Shown piece after piece: positions 33,250 to 42,880 of a stretch of DNA of 64,000 bases. The stretch is taken from positions 42,472 through 106,471 of the forward strand of contig NZ_JAFKCS010000015.1 of NCBI RefSeq assembly GCF_017255015.1, in the 5' to 3' direction. The first letter of the stretch is position 1. Every line of letters starts with the position of its first letter. Both the position numbers and the translations under genes were made by a program. The notes beneath the pieces were generated by a model, which ran no database searches, was not told the DNA's origin, and saw only the letters and a list, made by a program, of their open reading frames with translations. Source of the DNA: Bowmanella yangjiangensis (GTDB taxonomy: Bacteria; Pseudomonadota; Gammaproteobacteria; Enterobacterales; Alteromonadaceae).

Positions 33250-33972
33250 TCAGGATATCTTGATCTTGTAGCGCAGGGTGTTACCCCATTGCTCCTGCAT
33301 ATAAATAACCTGACCGCTGGACTTATCCAGCCAGAAGTCCACCTGGTACTTTTCACCGTCACTGTAACTTAATACCCAGCAAGGTCGCGCCGCGCCATAT
33401 GGTGGTTGATAGTCTTTACTGCTGACCTGGTAGGTGTAAAGCGCCGGTTCGGTTTTCGAGCCAGGGTGATAAAAAGGCAAAGTAATGCTTTGTTGTTGGT
33501 TAAGTTTAAGTAAGGCAAATGTCTCCATGTCCAACTCCCAGTTGAGTAAACCAGGTTGATGACGGAGGGAAAAGTCGGCTTTGAGATTATTGGCGAGGTC
33601 GGCATCGCCTGCAATCAGTTGCTCACTGAACACAAAGGCTTCATCGCCTTTCGCTGAATGGCTGCGATGATACAAAGGTTGGAAGTTATCAATACGGTTA
33701 TAGGAAAGGATGTCTCGGTCGGACTTGCCGTCAGGACTACGCCAGTGTTGTTCCGTTTTGATCACCGCCTGACCCTGATATTCGGCTTCACTGACATTGC
33801 GTTGCCAGATAGCTGCGCTTTTCAGGTTGCCACTGGCTTTGTCTTCAATGTAAACCAAATATCGATGTTCGCCGAGCGGGTAATCTGCCACGGTCAGATC
33901 ATGCAACCTTTCTACCGCACTGACGGAGGTGGCGGTAAACAACAAGAACACACAGGCTAGATAACAACGCAT
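33250..33972 (-). CDS. exported DUF3108-like protein
   Basis: A 240-residue protein with a signal peptide (about 1-19, ending SVSAV) and a beta-rich body. Segments such as HRYLVYIEDKASGNLKSAAI, DILSYNRIDNFQPLYHR and the ending KYQVDFWLDKSSGQVIYMQE match the DUF3108 pattern of alternating strands, a fold resembling LolA/LppX lipid-carrier sheets. The role is unknown; periplasmic or outer-membrane-facing location is inferred from the signal. No close operon partner: the phnW remnant lies downstream and an RND operon ends upstream. Confidence 0.7.
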   Translation of the reverse strand: MRCYLACVFLLFTATSVSAVERLHDLTVADYPLGEHRYLVYIEDKASGNLKSAAIWQRNVSEAEYQGQAVIKTEQHWRSPDGKSDRDILSYNRIDNFQPLYHRSHSAKGDEAFVFSEQLIAGDADLANNLKADFSLRHQPGLLNWELDMETFALLKLNQQQSITLPFYHPGSKTEPALYTYQVSSKDYQPPYGAARPCWVLSYSDGEKYQVDFWLDKSSGQVIYMQEQWGNTLRYKIKIS

Positions 33973-34103
33973 TTGTTTTCCTTAATCGACATGGTGGGGG
34001 ATTAGGCATGTATTGAAAGGCGAATAAATGTGTCTGTCTAATGGCTTTGTGTAACAAGACTTAGCAAGTAAATAAGATACCGCCCCATACAGAGGCGGTG
34101 GTT

Positions 34104-37100
34104 TTAGCCGGGAATGACGCGACTGACCAGGCGTTTACTGTCGGCCAGCATATTGCTGGTGGCGCGTCGCAGTTTTAACAGGCCCAGATAGGTCAGGGGT
34201 AGCAGGAACAAGCTGGTCAGGGTAGAGAACAGCAGCCCACCAATAATGGCAATGGCCATGGGCGCATAGGGCGGGCCGTCACCTCCTATTTGGGTGCCAC
34301 CTAAGGCCAGCGGTACCAGGCCAAGTACCGTAGTGGAGACCGTCATCAGAATAGGACGGACACGACTCAGGCAGCCTTCAATGATGGCGTTGATCACGCT
34401 GTATCCTTCTGCGACAAGTTGATTGATACGATCAACCAGTACGATACCGTTATTAACCACTATGCCCATCAGTATCAGCATACCTATCATGCCTATCACC
34501 GACATATTGGTGCCGGTCAGTAAGAAGGCCCAGAACACGCCGGTAAAAGAGAACAGCAGTGAGGTGATAACTGCGGTAGGCAAAAGCAGTGATTCAAACA
34601 AGGCGGCCATCACCAGATAAATCATGCAGACAGCCAGCAGCATATTAATTTGCATCACTGCCTCCGACTCATCCTGGTTACGGAAGCTGCCATCCAGCGT
34701 CCAGCTATAACCACTTGGCAGACTGATATGTTCCATCACTTTTTCAATACCTTGGCGGGCTTGCTCCAGGCTGGTTCCTTCTTCAAGGTTAGCGCCAATA
34801 CCCAGGGCGGTCTGCCGATAGTAGCGACGAATTTGCGACATTCTGGGCAGGATCTCGATATCTGCCAACATATCCAGTGTGATGTTCTGCTGACCATCTC
34901 GTTTAATGGTCAGGCTTTTTAGCTCATCCAGAGACTGTTGCAGGGATTCGTCGAACAACAGGCGAATATCCATTTCGCCGGTTTGAGCATGTCGAAATGT
35001 TCTGAGGTTGCTTCCCCGCAGGGCCATGGCTACGGTATTTGCCACGGTTTCTGCTGACAGTCCAAAACGGAAAGCCTTTTGCCGATCAACACGGATCTGC
35101 AATTCTTCTTTTTCACCATTGATATCGGTGCGCACGTCGGTAAGTCCATCCACTCTGGCCAGCACCGGAACTATCTGGTCGGCGATATCCATCAGGGTTT
35201 CAGAGGACTGGCCTAACAGGGTCAGACGCACCCCACCTTTGCTCTCATTCCAGCGGAAGCTGGGTTTACTGCGTACAAAGCTGGGCATGTCTTTCTTGAT
35301 CAAGGCTTTCAGTTCAGCCTGGGACATGGGCAGCTCATCTTCCAGGGTTAAACCCGATACGGCGTGACCCGGATTGTAATAGCTGTATACCTGCTTGATG
35401 TGGAAACGTTCCTGGTTGGCATAGAGGTAAGCCTCCATGCGTTCTACTTCTTTTTCCACCTCTTCCAGGTTGAAGTTACCCTCAATGTTGTAGTTCAGCC
35501 ACAGTCGGTTGTTGGGGTTGTCATTATCCCCGTCGTTAGTGACCACGCCCATGGGAATGGCGGTGGAAAGCAGGATGGCGATGGCAATCAGGGTGGTTTT
35601 GCCCTGATGGTTGAGCGTCCAGGTCAGGATGCGCTGATACCAAGCAGCGAATTTACCCGGGCCTGACTTTGTTGTGACTTTTTGCTGTTTAAGGCGACTG
35701 GCCAGCAACGGGATCAGGGTTTGGGCAATCAGCAGTGACGCGAACAGTGATATACAAATCGCAATGGCCACATGTTCGAGAAACACTGTGACTTCCTGTT
35801 TTTCACCGACAATATTGGGCAAAAACACAATGGCGGTGGTGGCAGTACCGGCAATGACGGCCAGACTGACTTTACTGACCCCGGCTTTGGTGGCTTTGAT
35901 AGGATCGGCTTCGGTTTCCCGCTCATGGCTGATGCTTTCGGTGACCACCACGGCATTGTCAACCAGCATACCGATCGCCAGCATCAGCCCCATCATGGAC
36001 AGAATATTCAGGCTGTACCCCATAAACAACATAAAGCCCAGGGTAATACAGATGGCAAAGGGCACAGACAGCACCACAATCAGGGTGGGGGCCCATTGGC
36101 GCAGGAACGCATACAACACCACCACCGACAATAAAGCCCCGAGCATGCCGGCATCCAGCAAATCACTCAGAGACTTGGTAACGCTTTGCGCCTCGTCTTG
36201 CATGATAAACAGGTTGATACCTTGAAACGCAGGGTTACCGTTTGCCTCGTCTATTACCTTTAATACGGCTTGGGAGACTTCCATCAGGTTGCTGCCAGAC
36301 TCACGATAGATATTCAGGCCCACTGCGTAGGTGCGGTCCAAATGTCTTCCTTCGGTGCGTTTTGGGGTTTCATAGCTGATGTCGGCGATGTCTTTGAGGC
36401 GGATGCCGGATTGGATGATCAGATCTTCAATCTCTTCCTTGCTGCGAAATTCACCCTGTGGATTCACGCTGATTTTCTGGTCTAACTCAAAGAAGTGCCC
36501 GGCGGTCATGGAGAAATTGGCGTCTCGTAACGCTTTCCCCAGCTTATTCAGGTCGATATGCAGGGCGGCTATACGTTCGGCGTCCAGGCGGATAGCAATT
36601 TGCTTTTTCATCACCCCGTAGAGTTCAACTTTGGATACCCCAGGTACCCGTTCGATAGGCATTTTGAGGTTGCGGTCCAACAGATCGTAAGCATTGGAGA
36701 GATCTCGCTCGCTGGAGACCCGCAGCTGAAAGATAGGCAAATCGGCCGTATTGAATTGATACACCATGATACGCTCGACATCTGAGGGCAGCAGATGGCG
36801 AATGGCGTCAATTTTTTCCCTGGCTTCAATACCCTTGGCACTCAAGTTTTCGCCCCAACTGAATTCCAGGCTAATTTCAGCGTTGTTTTCGTTGGATGTG
36901 GATGACAGGCGTTTTACGTCTGCCATAGTGGCCAGAGCTTCTTCTACCGGCTTGGTAATCATCTTTTCGACTTCCGCCGGGGTGGCATCCTGATAGGGTA
37001 CCACCACCATAATTTGCGGAATGTCGATACCGGGGAATTTTTCCAGCGGCAGCATACGGCTGGCCAACAACCCCAACAGCAGCATAGAGAAGAACAACAT

Positions 37101-37169
37101 GCATATGGTAACCGGTTTACGAATAGCAAAGTCGGTGAGGTAAACGCCGAGGTTTTCAAGCTTGTTCAT
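34104..37169 (-). CDS. RND efflux permease, second subunit
   Basis: Inner-membrane resistance-nodulation-division permease of 1021 residues with 12 helices and two large periplasmic loops, the standard plan. Marks include FAIRKPVTICMLFFSML in TM1, LPLEKFPGIDIPQIMV, and the proton-relay aspartate Asp404 in IGMLVDNAVVVTES of TM4. The C-terminal half contains MLILMGIVVNNGIVLVDRIN. It overlaps the upstream permease gene by 14 bases, so both are made together. Two different permeases with one adaptor recall MdtABC-type heteromeric pumps. No outer-membrane factor is encoded; a TolC elsewhere is presumed. Substrates unknown. Confidence 0.9.
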   Translation of the reverse strand: MNKLENLGVYLTDFAIRKPVTICMLFFSMLLLGLLASRMLPLEKFPGIDIPQIMVVVPYQDATPAEVEKMITKPVEEALATMADVKRLSSTSNENNAEISLEFSWGENLSAKGIEAREKIDAIRHLLPSDVERIMVYQFNTADLPIFQLRVSSERDLSNAYDLLDRNLKMPIERVPGVSKVELYGVMKKQIAIRLDAERIAALHIDLNKLGKALRDANFSMTAGHFFELDQKISVNPQGEFRSKEEIEDLIIQSGIRLKDIADISYETPKRTEGRHLDRTYAVGLNIYRESGSNLMEVSQAVLKVIDEANGNPAFQGINLFIMQDEAQSVTKSLSDLLDAGMLGALLSVVVLYAFLRQWAPTLIVVLSVPFAICITLGFMLFMGYSLNILSMMGLMLAIGMLVDNAVVVTESISHERETEADPIKATKAGVSKVSLAVIAGTATTAIVFLPNIVGEKQEVTVFLEHVAIAICISLFASLLIAQTLIPLLASRLKQQKVTTKSGPGKFAAWYQRILTWTLNHQGKTTLIAIAILLSTAIPMGVVTNDGDNDNPNNRLWLNYNIEGNFNLEEVEKEVERMEAYLYANQERFHIKQVYSYYNPGHAVSGLTLEDELPMSQAELKALIKKDMPSFVRSKPSFRWNESKGGVRLTLLGQSSETLMDIADQIVPVLARVDGLTDVRTDINGEKEELQIRVDRQKAFRFGLSAETVANTVAMALRGSNLRTFRHAQTGEMDIRLLFDESLQQSLDELKSLTIKRDGQQNITLDMLADIEILPRMSQIRRYYRQTALGIGANLEEGTSLEQARQGIEKVMEHISLPSGYSWTLDGSFRNQDESEAVMQINMLLAVCMIYLVMAALFESLLLPTAVITSLLFSFTGVFWAFLLTGTNMSVIGMIGMLILMGIVVNNGIVLVDRINQLVAEGYSVINAIIEGCLSRVRPILMTVSTTVLGLVPLALGGTQIGGDGPPYAPMAIAIIGGLLFSTLTSLFLLPLTYLGLLKLRRATSNMLADSKRLVSRVIPG

Positions 37170-40100
37170 GGCTTACCTCCAGGCTGTCCTGAGCGGGCGA
37201 GGTAAAGCGCTTGCGGTCAAACAAACTGTACAGTACCGGGATTAACAGCAGCGTCAGTACCGTGGCAAAAAGCAAACCGAAAATCACCGTGATGGCCATG
37301 GGCGTGCGGATTTCCGCCCCTTCACCCAAGCCAATGGCCATGGGCAGCAGGCCCAAGGTGGTGGTCAGGGTTGTCATCAGAATAGGGCGCAGACGGCTGC
37401 TGGCAGCTTCAAAGATTGCAGCTTGCTTGTCGCTGCCGGCTTCGCGCAATTGATTAATTCTGTCGACCAGCACGATAGCATTGTTGACCACAATACCAGC
37501 CAGCATGATCAGGCCGATAAACACCACCACACTGATGTTAGTGCCGGTCAGGAATAGCCCATAAATTGAGCCTGCACAGGCCAGCGGTACGGTAAAGAGG
37601 ATAAGGAAGGGATGCAGCAGGGATTCAAACTGCGAGGCCATCACCAGATAAACCATAAACACCGCCAGCAGCAGGGCGAATTTCAACGAATCGAAAGACA
37701 CTTGCATCTCTTCATTCTGACCAGCAATGCGGGCCTGCATGCTCATAGGTAGCTTTAGATCAGATAGGATTGATTTGGCTTGGGCCACGGCTTCCCCCAA
37801 ATCGCCATGCGCCAGGTTGGCAGTGACTAATGCCACACGTTCCTGACCAACACGGGTTATCTCGCTTGGGCCAACCGACATCTGAATATCTGCCACTGCA
37901 TCCAGGGGGACCGAGGGGTTGCCGCCTGGATTGACTGTCATGCGAGCAATATCTTCAATGGAATCACGCTGCTGAGTCTGGGTTCTGACCAGGATATCCA
38001 CTTTGCGATCATCGATGGCGTAGCGACTGGCAACTTCACCGCCAATCTTGGCCGCGATCAGTTTAGACACATCGGCGGCGCTTAAGCCAAGTTGTGCCAG
38101 CTTAGCGTGGTCAAAATAGATTTTCAGCTCAGGGTGTCCGTCCCGCAGGGTAGATTTAACATCAGCGAAACGGTCATCGGCTTCAAGCAGGGTGACTAAC
38201 TTGTCTGCGTGGCGCGCCAGTAGCGTCAGGTCATAACCTGTTAGCTGGATCTCAAGTGGTGTGGCAAAGCTGAACATTTCCGGCTTGCCGAATTTTGCTG
38301 TGACGCCTGCCTGGGCGCGCAGATATTCGCGCATGGCGTCCATGACCTTATTTTCCTCGGTTGCGTGGGTGCCGTTTTGCATCACTACATTCAACTTACC
38401 CCAATAATCGCCGCCTTGGCTTGGGGATGCATTCATCAGGCTACCCGTACCGGCTAGCGAGTATGTGCGCTCCACGCCGTCCAGATCCTGAGTAAACAAA
38501 GCCAGTTTTTCCAGCACATGGTCGGTGTCTTCAAGACGAGCGCCGGTGGACAAATTGACCTCGACATAAAACTCTCCCTGAGACATGGGCGGGATAAGTT
38601 CTACGCCCAGACGGGGGAGCAGTGTCAGGGACAGCAGGGCACTGCCCAATACTGCCGACAGGGTGATTGCCCGGTGTTGCATGGCCTGGCGTAACAGGCT
38701 TTGATAGCCATGCTCTAAGGCATTAAAAACCAGGTCAAAGATCCACAACAAAGGTTTAAAAACAACGCTCAGCACTTTTCTTAGCAGACGAGTGACTGCC
38801 AGAATGACGCTGCTGATAGTTAGGGACAGCAGGTAAATCAGTTTACCTAGGCCTTTTAACAGCATGCGAAATGGCCAAACCAGGTAGTAAAGTACTTTAC
38901 CGGCTTTGCTGGCAGGAACTTGTACGGTATGACTCGGGCCAAGATCCAGTGGGGCACTTGATTCACTGCTTCCGGCCCTTTTTTCTCGGGCGGCTAGCAT
39001 GGGAATTAATGTCAGTGCCACGACCAAGGATGCAGCCAGCGCAAAGGTGACCGTCAAGGCCTGATCACTGAATAATTGGCCAGCGACCCCTTCGACAAAT
39101 ACCAGCGGGAAGAACACCGCCATGGTGGTCAGGGTTGAGGCGATTATGGCATTAGACACTTCTTTTGTGCCCTGTGCCGCGGCGGTATGGGCGTGGGTAC
39201 CCAGCTTTTTGTGACGATCGATATTTTCCAACACGACTATGCTGTTATCGACTAATAAGCCGATGGCCAGGGCAATACCACCCAAGCTCATGATATTGAG
39301 GCTGATGTCGTTGCCGTACATCAGATTAAAAGTCGCGATAATCGAAACCGGAATGCTGATAGAGATAATCAGGGTTGGCCAGATATTCTTTAGGAACAGA
39401 TAGAGGACCAACATCGCCAGGATCCCGCCGATAATGGCAGCAGATTTCACCTCATCAATGGCATTGGCGATAAACAAAGACTGGTCGTACACTACTTGCA
39501 ATTGGTATTGCGATGGAATGTCTTTGCGGATTTGTTCCAGGCGGCGTTTAACATTGTCGGCAACCTGCACGGTGTTGGCATCACCTTCTTTGTAGATGGC
39601 AACTTCTACCCCTTCAAGTCCGGCAAAGCGGGTAACCGAATCGCGCTCTTTATGGCTGTCTACAATCTCGGCAATATCGGCCAGGCGGATATTACGGCCT
39701 TCACGGGACGCAATAAATAAATCCCGCATCTGGTCGAGATTCTGAAATTGATTCAAGGTACGTACCAGATATTCCCGACTACCGTCTTCCACCCGACCAC
39801 CTGAGGTGTTGACGTTCTCGGCTTTAAGACGGGCAATGACATCTTCCAGTTTGATGTTTAACTGACTGGCTTTGTCCTGATTGATCAGAACCTGGATCTC
39901 GTTCTCCAGACCTCCGCCTACCTTTACTGAGGCAACGCCGTTTACGGACTCTAGTTTGCGTTTAAACTCTTCTTCGGCATAAGTACGAAGCCGTTTGGTG
40001 GCTTCGCTGTCAAGATTGCCCTGGCTGGCGCCCAAACCCATGCGCAGAATAGGATCCATATTGGGGTTAAAACGCAGTAGTAGCGGTTTCTTCACATCCA

Positions 40101-40455
40101 GGGGCAACTGAATAATATCCAGCTTCTCGCGCACGTCCAGGCTGGCGAGATCCATTTTGCTCCCCCATTCAAACTCCAGCACTACGTCTGACTGACCCGC
40201 TTTAGAGGTTGAGGTGACAGTACGTACACCTTTGACTACGCCAACGGCTTCTTCAATAGGCTTGCTGACCAGTTGTTCTACTTCACCCGGCGCCGCGCCG
40301 GGGTAGTCAGTGCGAATGGTCAGGGTAGGGTAGGATAATTCGGGTAACAGGTTTAGCGCTAAACGGGACAGTGACACCATGCCAAACAACAATATGGCAA
40401 AAGTGAACATCCACACGGTAACCGGCCGTTTAACAGCGACATCAACAATACTCAT
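37156..40455 (-). CDS. RND efflux permease, first subunit, with an extended central loop
   Basis: RND permease of 1099 residues, longer than the usual 1020-1050. Features are VDVAVKRPVTVWMFTFAILL in TM1, Asp403 in IGLLVDNSIVVLEN of TM4 and MLAGIVVNNAIVLVDRINQL in TM10. The extra length is a 90-residue insertion at about 490-580, after TM6. It begins with a polar Ser/Pro stretch and continues as hydrophobic and amphipathic helices (VLYYLVWPFRMLLKGLGKLI, VLSVVFKPLLWIFDLVFNAL), where normal pumps have one short amphipathic helix. It lies 17 bases after the adaptor gene and overlaps the second permease gene. Confidence 0.9.
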   Translation of the reverse strand: MSIVDVAVKRPVTVWMFTFAILLFGMVSLSRLALNLLPELSYPTLTIRTDYPGAAPGEVEQLVSKPIEEAVGVVKGVRTVTSTSKAGQSDVVLEFEWGSKMDLASLDVREKLDIIQLPLDVKKPLLLRFNPNMDPILRMGLGASQGNLDSEATKRLRTYAEEEFKRKLESVNGVASVKVGGGLENEIQVLINQDKASQLNIKLEDVIARLKAENVNTSGGRVEDGSREYLVRTLNQFQNLDQMRDLFIASREGRNIRLADIAEIVDSHKERDSVTRFAGLEGVEVAIYKEGDANTVQVADNVKRRLEQIRKDIPSQYQLQVVYDQSLFIANAIDEVKSAAIIGGILAMLVLYLFLKNIWPTLIISISIPVSIIATFNLMYGNDISLNIMSLGGIALAIGLLVDNSIVVLENIDRHKKLGTHAHTAAAQGTKEVSNAIIASTLTTMAVFFPLVFVEGVAGQLFSDQALTVTFALAASLVVALTLIPMLAAREKRAGSSESSAPLDLGPSHTVQVPASKAGKVLYYLVWPFRMLLKGLGKLIYLLSLTISSVILAVTRLLRKVLSVVFKPLLWIFDLVFNALEHGYQSLLRQAMQHRAITLSAVLGSALLSLTLLPRLGVELIPPMSQGEFYVEVNLSTGARLEDTDHVLEKLALFTQDLDGVERTYSLAGTGSLMNASPSQGGDYWGKLNVVMQNGTHATEENKVMDAMREYLRAQAGVTAKFGKPEMFSFATPLEIQLTGYDLTLLARHADKLVTLLEADDRFADVKSTLRDGHPELKIYFDHAKLAQLGLSAADVSKLIAAKIGGEVASRYAIDDRKVDILVRTQTQQRDSIEDIARMTVNPGGNPSVPLDAVADIQMSVGPSEITRVGQERVALVTANLAHGDLGEAVAQAKSILSDLKLPMSMQARIAGQNEEMQVSFDSLKFALLLAVFMVYLVMASQFESLLHPFLILFTVPLACAGSIYGLFLTGTNISVVVFIGLIMLAGIVVNNAIVLVDRINQLREAGSDKQAAIFEAASSRLRPILMTTLTTTLGLLPMAIGLGEGAEIRTPMAITVIFGLLFATVLTLLLIPVLYSLFDRKRFTSPAQDSLEVSHEQA

Positions 40456-40472
40456 GGCAATGGCTCCTGTGC

Positions 40473-41558
40473 TTAGCTCTTGGCCAGTTGTACGTCGTTG
40501 ACTACTTCAACCGGGGCTTTGTCTTTAAGATTATGGTGACCTGTTACCACCACCTGCTCGGAACCATCAAGACCATTCACCACTTCCACTACATCACCCT
40601 CTGCGTAGCCGGTTTGGACTTGTACTTTCTCAGCGATACCGTCTCGCACGACAAACACACTGCTTTTATCGTCAATATTGATAATCGCCTGGCGGGGCAA
40701 CAAGGTGGCGTTGGCGTGGGTGTCATAATTCAGTTTGACCTGAGCAAACATACCCGCCTTAAGATAATTGTCGTCATTGGGAACACGTAAGGTTACTTTG
40801 AATGTGCCGGTTTTGGCGTCAATTACAGGGCTGATACGTTCCACGTAGGCCTTGACCCTGTTGTCATTGGCAGCGGCAATGTCCAATTGGGCAGCTTGCT
40901 GCAGGTGCACGCGGGACAGCTCTTTCTCGGGAAGGTGAACCATGCCATATAGCTGCTTTTGCTGCACAATATGGAACATGCGCTCACGCTGGAATGATTC
41001 TGTGAGATTACCTACTTTGGCATTGCGTTCTGCGATAAAACCCGCGATGGGGGCGCGAATAGTGGTTTCGGCCAAATCCAGTCGAGCCAGCTCCAGTTCT
41101 GCATTAGCCGCGTCATAAGATGCACTGAGCTTGTCATAGGCATCATCGCTGACCAGTTTCTTCGCATACATATCACGAACTTTGTTCAGTTCTTTCTCAA
41201 TTCCGGTCAGATTCGCTTCGGCCCGCTTGAGGTTGAGGATATAGCGTTCGGTTTCCAGTTTGGCCAGCACTTGCCCTTTTTCAACGTAGTCACCTTCTTC
41301 AACCAGGATCTCATGGATGATGCCTGATGCCCGTGCCACAACAAAGGCCTCTTCTTTTGCTTCAAGAATGGCGGTGGTGGCGTAGTTGGACGAAATATCA
41401 CCTTGGCTGAGCGGCGCGACTTCAACGGGAATGGCGATAACTTCCACCTTCTTCTGCGCGGTATCAACTGTGGCCTCTGCGCCCCCGCAGCCGGTCATCA
41501 GTCCGGCGCTGATTAAGATGGAACTGGCGATAAGTGTCTTGACGAATCTGGATTGCAT
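40473..41558 (-). CDS. RND periplasmic adaptor (membrane fusion) lipoprotein
   Basis: Adaptor of 361 residues linking the RND permeases to an outer-membrane channel. The signal peptide ends ISAGLMTGCGG, so Cys24 is probably lipid-modified. The biotinyl-lipoyl half motifs are EAFVVARASGIIHEILVEEG (about 70-89) and TTIRAPIAGFIAERNAKVGN (about 165-184), flanking an alpha-hairpin (about 105-160), followed by a beta-barrel domain and the membrane-proximal domain. It is the first gene of the three-gene efflux operon. No dedicated regulator is adjacent. Confidence 0.92.
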   Translation of the reverse strand: MQSRFVKTLIASSILISAGLMTGCGGAEATVDTAQKKVEVIAIPVEVAPLSQGDISSNYATTAILEAKEEAFVVARASGIIHEILVEEGDYVEKGQVLAKLETERYILNLKRAEANLTGIEKELNKVRDMYAKKLVSDDAYDKLSASYDAANAELELARLDLAETTIRAPIAGFIAERNAKVGNLTESFQRERMFHIVQQKQLYGMVHLPEKELSRVHLQQAAQLDIAAANDNRVKAYVERISPVIDAKTGTFKVTLRVPNDDNYLKAGMFAQVKLNYDTHANATLLPRQAIINIDDKSSVFVVRDGIAEKVQVQTGYAEGDVVEVVNGLDGSEQVVVTGHHNLKDKAPVEVVNDVQLAKS

Positions 41559-41912
41559 GGTGGTCCCCGAAACTGTTGCATTTTACGTTGTGTTTGCTGA
41601 ATTCAGTAAAGCACTGAACGTGCCAGCAAAAATACTTCATATAAAACAACTGGATAGATATTTTTATTGTTCTGTCGCTTAACAAAATACACATCACTTA
41701 GCACTTTTGACTAAATGTTGGTTAATTGTGTCAAATGTAAAAAATGTTCTGCGACGCATAAGGCAGTGTAGACCCGGGCAATCCCCCTGAGCAGGATGAA
41801 TTTGTAAGCAAGTATATGTTGAGGCTAGAGCGGCAAAGGTTTAAAGGCGGGGAAAAGAATTATCAGTTGCAATCTTGCTCGAGCAGCGATGACACCAAGG
41901 CTGGAACTAAGC
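41559..41912. other. 354-base gap upstream of the RND operon
   Basis: No gene is supported. The gap must hold the promoter of the RND operon, transcribed leftwards. At its right end an imperfect hairpin formed by AAGGCTG and CAGCCTT (about 41892-41915) overlaps the ychJ stop codon. It is a weak terminator candidate because no T-run follows. Confidence 0.5.
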
Positions 41913-42386
41913 TCAGCCTTTGCCGCAACACTGTTTAAACTTACGCTCACTGCCACAAAAGCAGAGATCATTGCGGCCCATTTTCACTGTGCCGGTGTCG
42001 GGTAGTATGTCACCATCATGATACTTCCACTGCTGTTCTTCACGTACAAACCTGGAAAGCTCATGTAACTTATACAGCTTGCCCTGTTCTTTGAAATAAG
42101 CACAAAACTGCACTTCGGCAGTCTCACCATCAGCGCTGTGTGACTCTACTTGTAACGCCAACCATTGCGTGGCCTCGGCATTCTCTTGTAAGTCTGCCAG
42201 TGTTAGATGCTCGCGCTTTTCCCGGCTGTAGGTATTCAGCACATAGTCAAAATTTGCCGTGGCGTAGGCGCTGTAGCGTGAACGCATCAGTGCTTCAGCA
42301 CTGGGTGCTGTGGAGTTACCACTGAGTAGCGGTTCACAGCATTGAGCAAAAGGTTGCTGGCTGTGGCAATAGCAAAGTCGGGTCAT
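41913..42386 (-). CDS. ychJ: YchJ-family SEC-C motif protein (UPF0225)
   Basis: Protein of 157 residues with zinc-binding SEC-C-like motifs at both ends: CYCHSQQPFAQCC (about 5-17) and GRNDLCFCGSERKFKQCCGK (about 137-156). The middle NTF2-like segment includes LMRSRYSAYATANFDYVLNT, diagnostic of the YchJ family. The ATG at 42386 gives the normal family start MTRLCYCHS. Molecular function is not established; SEC-C motifs bind zinc and, in SecA, mediate protein contacts. Gene neighbours are unrelated. Confidence 0.9.
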   Translation of the reverse strand: MTRLCYCHSQQPFAQCCEPLLSGNSTAPSAEALMRSRYSAYATANFDYVLNTYSREKREHLTLADLQENAEATQWLALQVESHSADGETAEVQFCAYFKEQGKLYKLHELSRFVREEQQWKYHDGDILPDTGTVKMGRNDLCFCGSERKFKQCCGKG

Positions 42387-42418
42387 GGGAAAGGTAGCAA
42401 TAGGGAGTATCAAGCCCA

Positions 42419-42802
42419 TTACCATGGCCCAAAAATAAGATTGCTGTCCAGGTTTTTTTCTTTACTGATGTTTACTACGGTGACACTGAACTGGCGGCAT
42501 AACTGTTCTAAGCGCTTGCGACTCAATTCGTCAATGAATAGTTCTTCTACAAACAAGGCGCAGGTTTTACCCGCAGTAATGAGCTTTTCCAGCCAGTCGA
42601 GGGTTTTGTCAGCATCAGGCTTGGCCAGATGCTGACTGTTATGTTCAGTGCGTTTGAACTTCAAACTGTTGGATAACAGGTAAACCCATTTTCCTTGCTG
42701 TTCAAAGTGCTGCATCAAACTGCGTAGCTGGGCACCTTGATACATAGATAATTCCAAAACGCCGGGTTGGTGACGGGAAGTAAGCAGTGCATTAACGGCC
42801 AT
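42419..42802 (-). CDS. sulA: SulA-like SOS cell-division inhibitor
   Basis: A 127-residue protein. The pattern QLRSLMQHFEQQGKWVYLLS, then LEKLITAGKTCALFVEELF, then a strand and short helix pair parallels the core of SulA, which blocks FtsZ polymerisation after DNA damage. Similarity is structural rather than strong by eye. The call is supported by two LexA-like boxes directly upstream, one only 10 bases before the start codon, where LexA would block transcription. SD AAGG is present. The Lon-recognition tail of the E. coli protein is not conserved. An uncharacterised LexA-regulated protein of the same fold is the alternative. Confidence 0.7.
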   Translation of the reverse strand: MAVNALLTSRHQPGVLELSMYQGAQLRSLMQHFEQQGKWVYLLSNSLKFKRTEHNSQHLAKPDADKTLDWLEKLITAGKTCALFVEELFIDELSRKRLEQLCRQFSVTVVNISKEKNLDSNLIFGPW

Positions 42803-42811
42803 AACAAAACC

Positions 42812-42827
42812 TTGTTTATTTATACAG
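42812..42827 (-). promoter_or_regulatory. LexA box, proximal to sulA
   Basis: Read on the minus strand: CTGTATAAATAAACAA, matching CTGT-N8-ACAG in all but the last base, with the usual A/T-rich centre. It ends 10 bases upstream of the sulA-like start codon. Confidence 0.7.
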
Positions 42828-42847
42828 TGGTTGTGTAAACAGTAGTA

Positions 42848-42863
42848 CTGTATAAATAAACAT
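42848..42863 (+). promoter_or_regulatory. LexA box, distal and inverted
   Basis: CTGTATAAATAAACAT on the plus strand, again one mismatch from CTGT-N8-ACAG. With the proximal box it forms a 15-bp perfect inverted repeat (42814-42828 and 42847-42861) around an 18-base spacer, an unusual double arrangement. Confidence 0.65.
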
Positions 42864-42880
42864 GCAAGTGTTTTTTTTAA

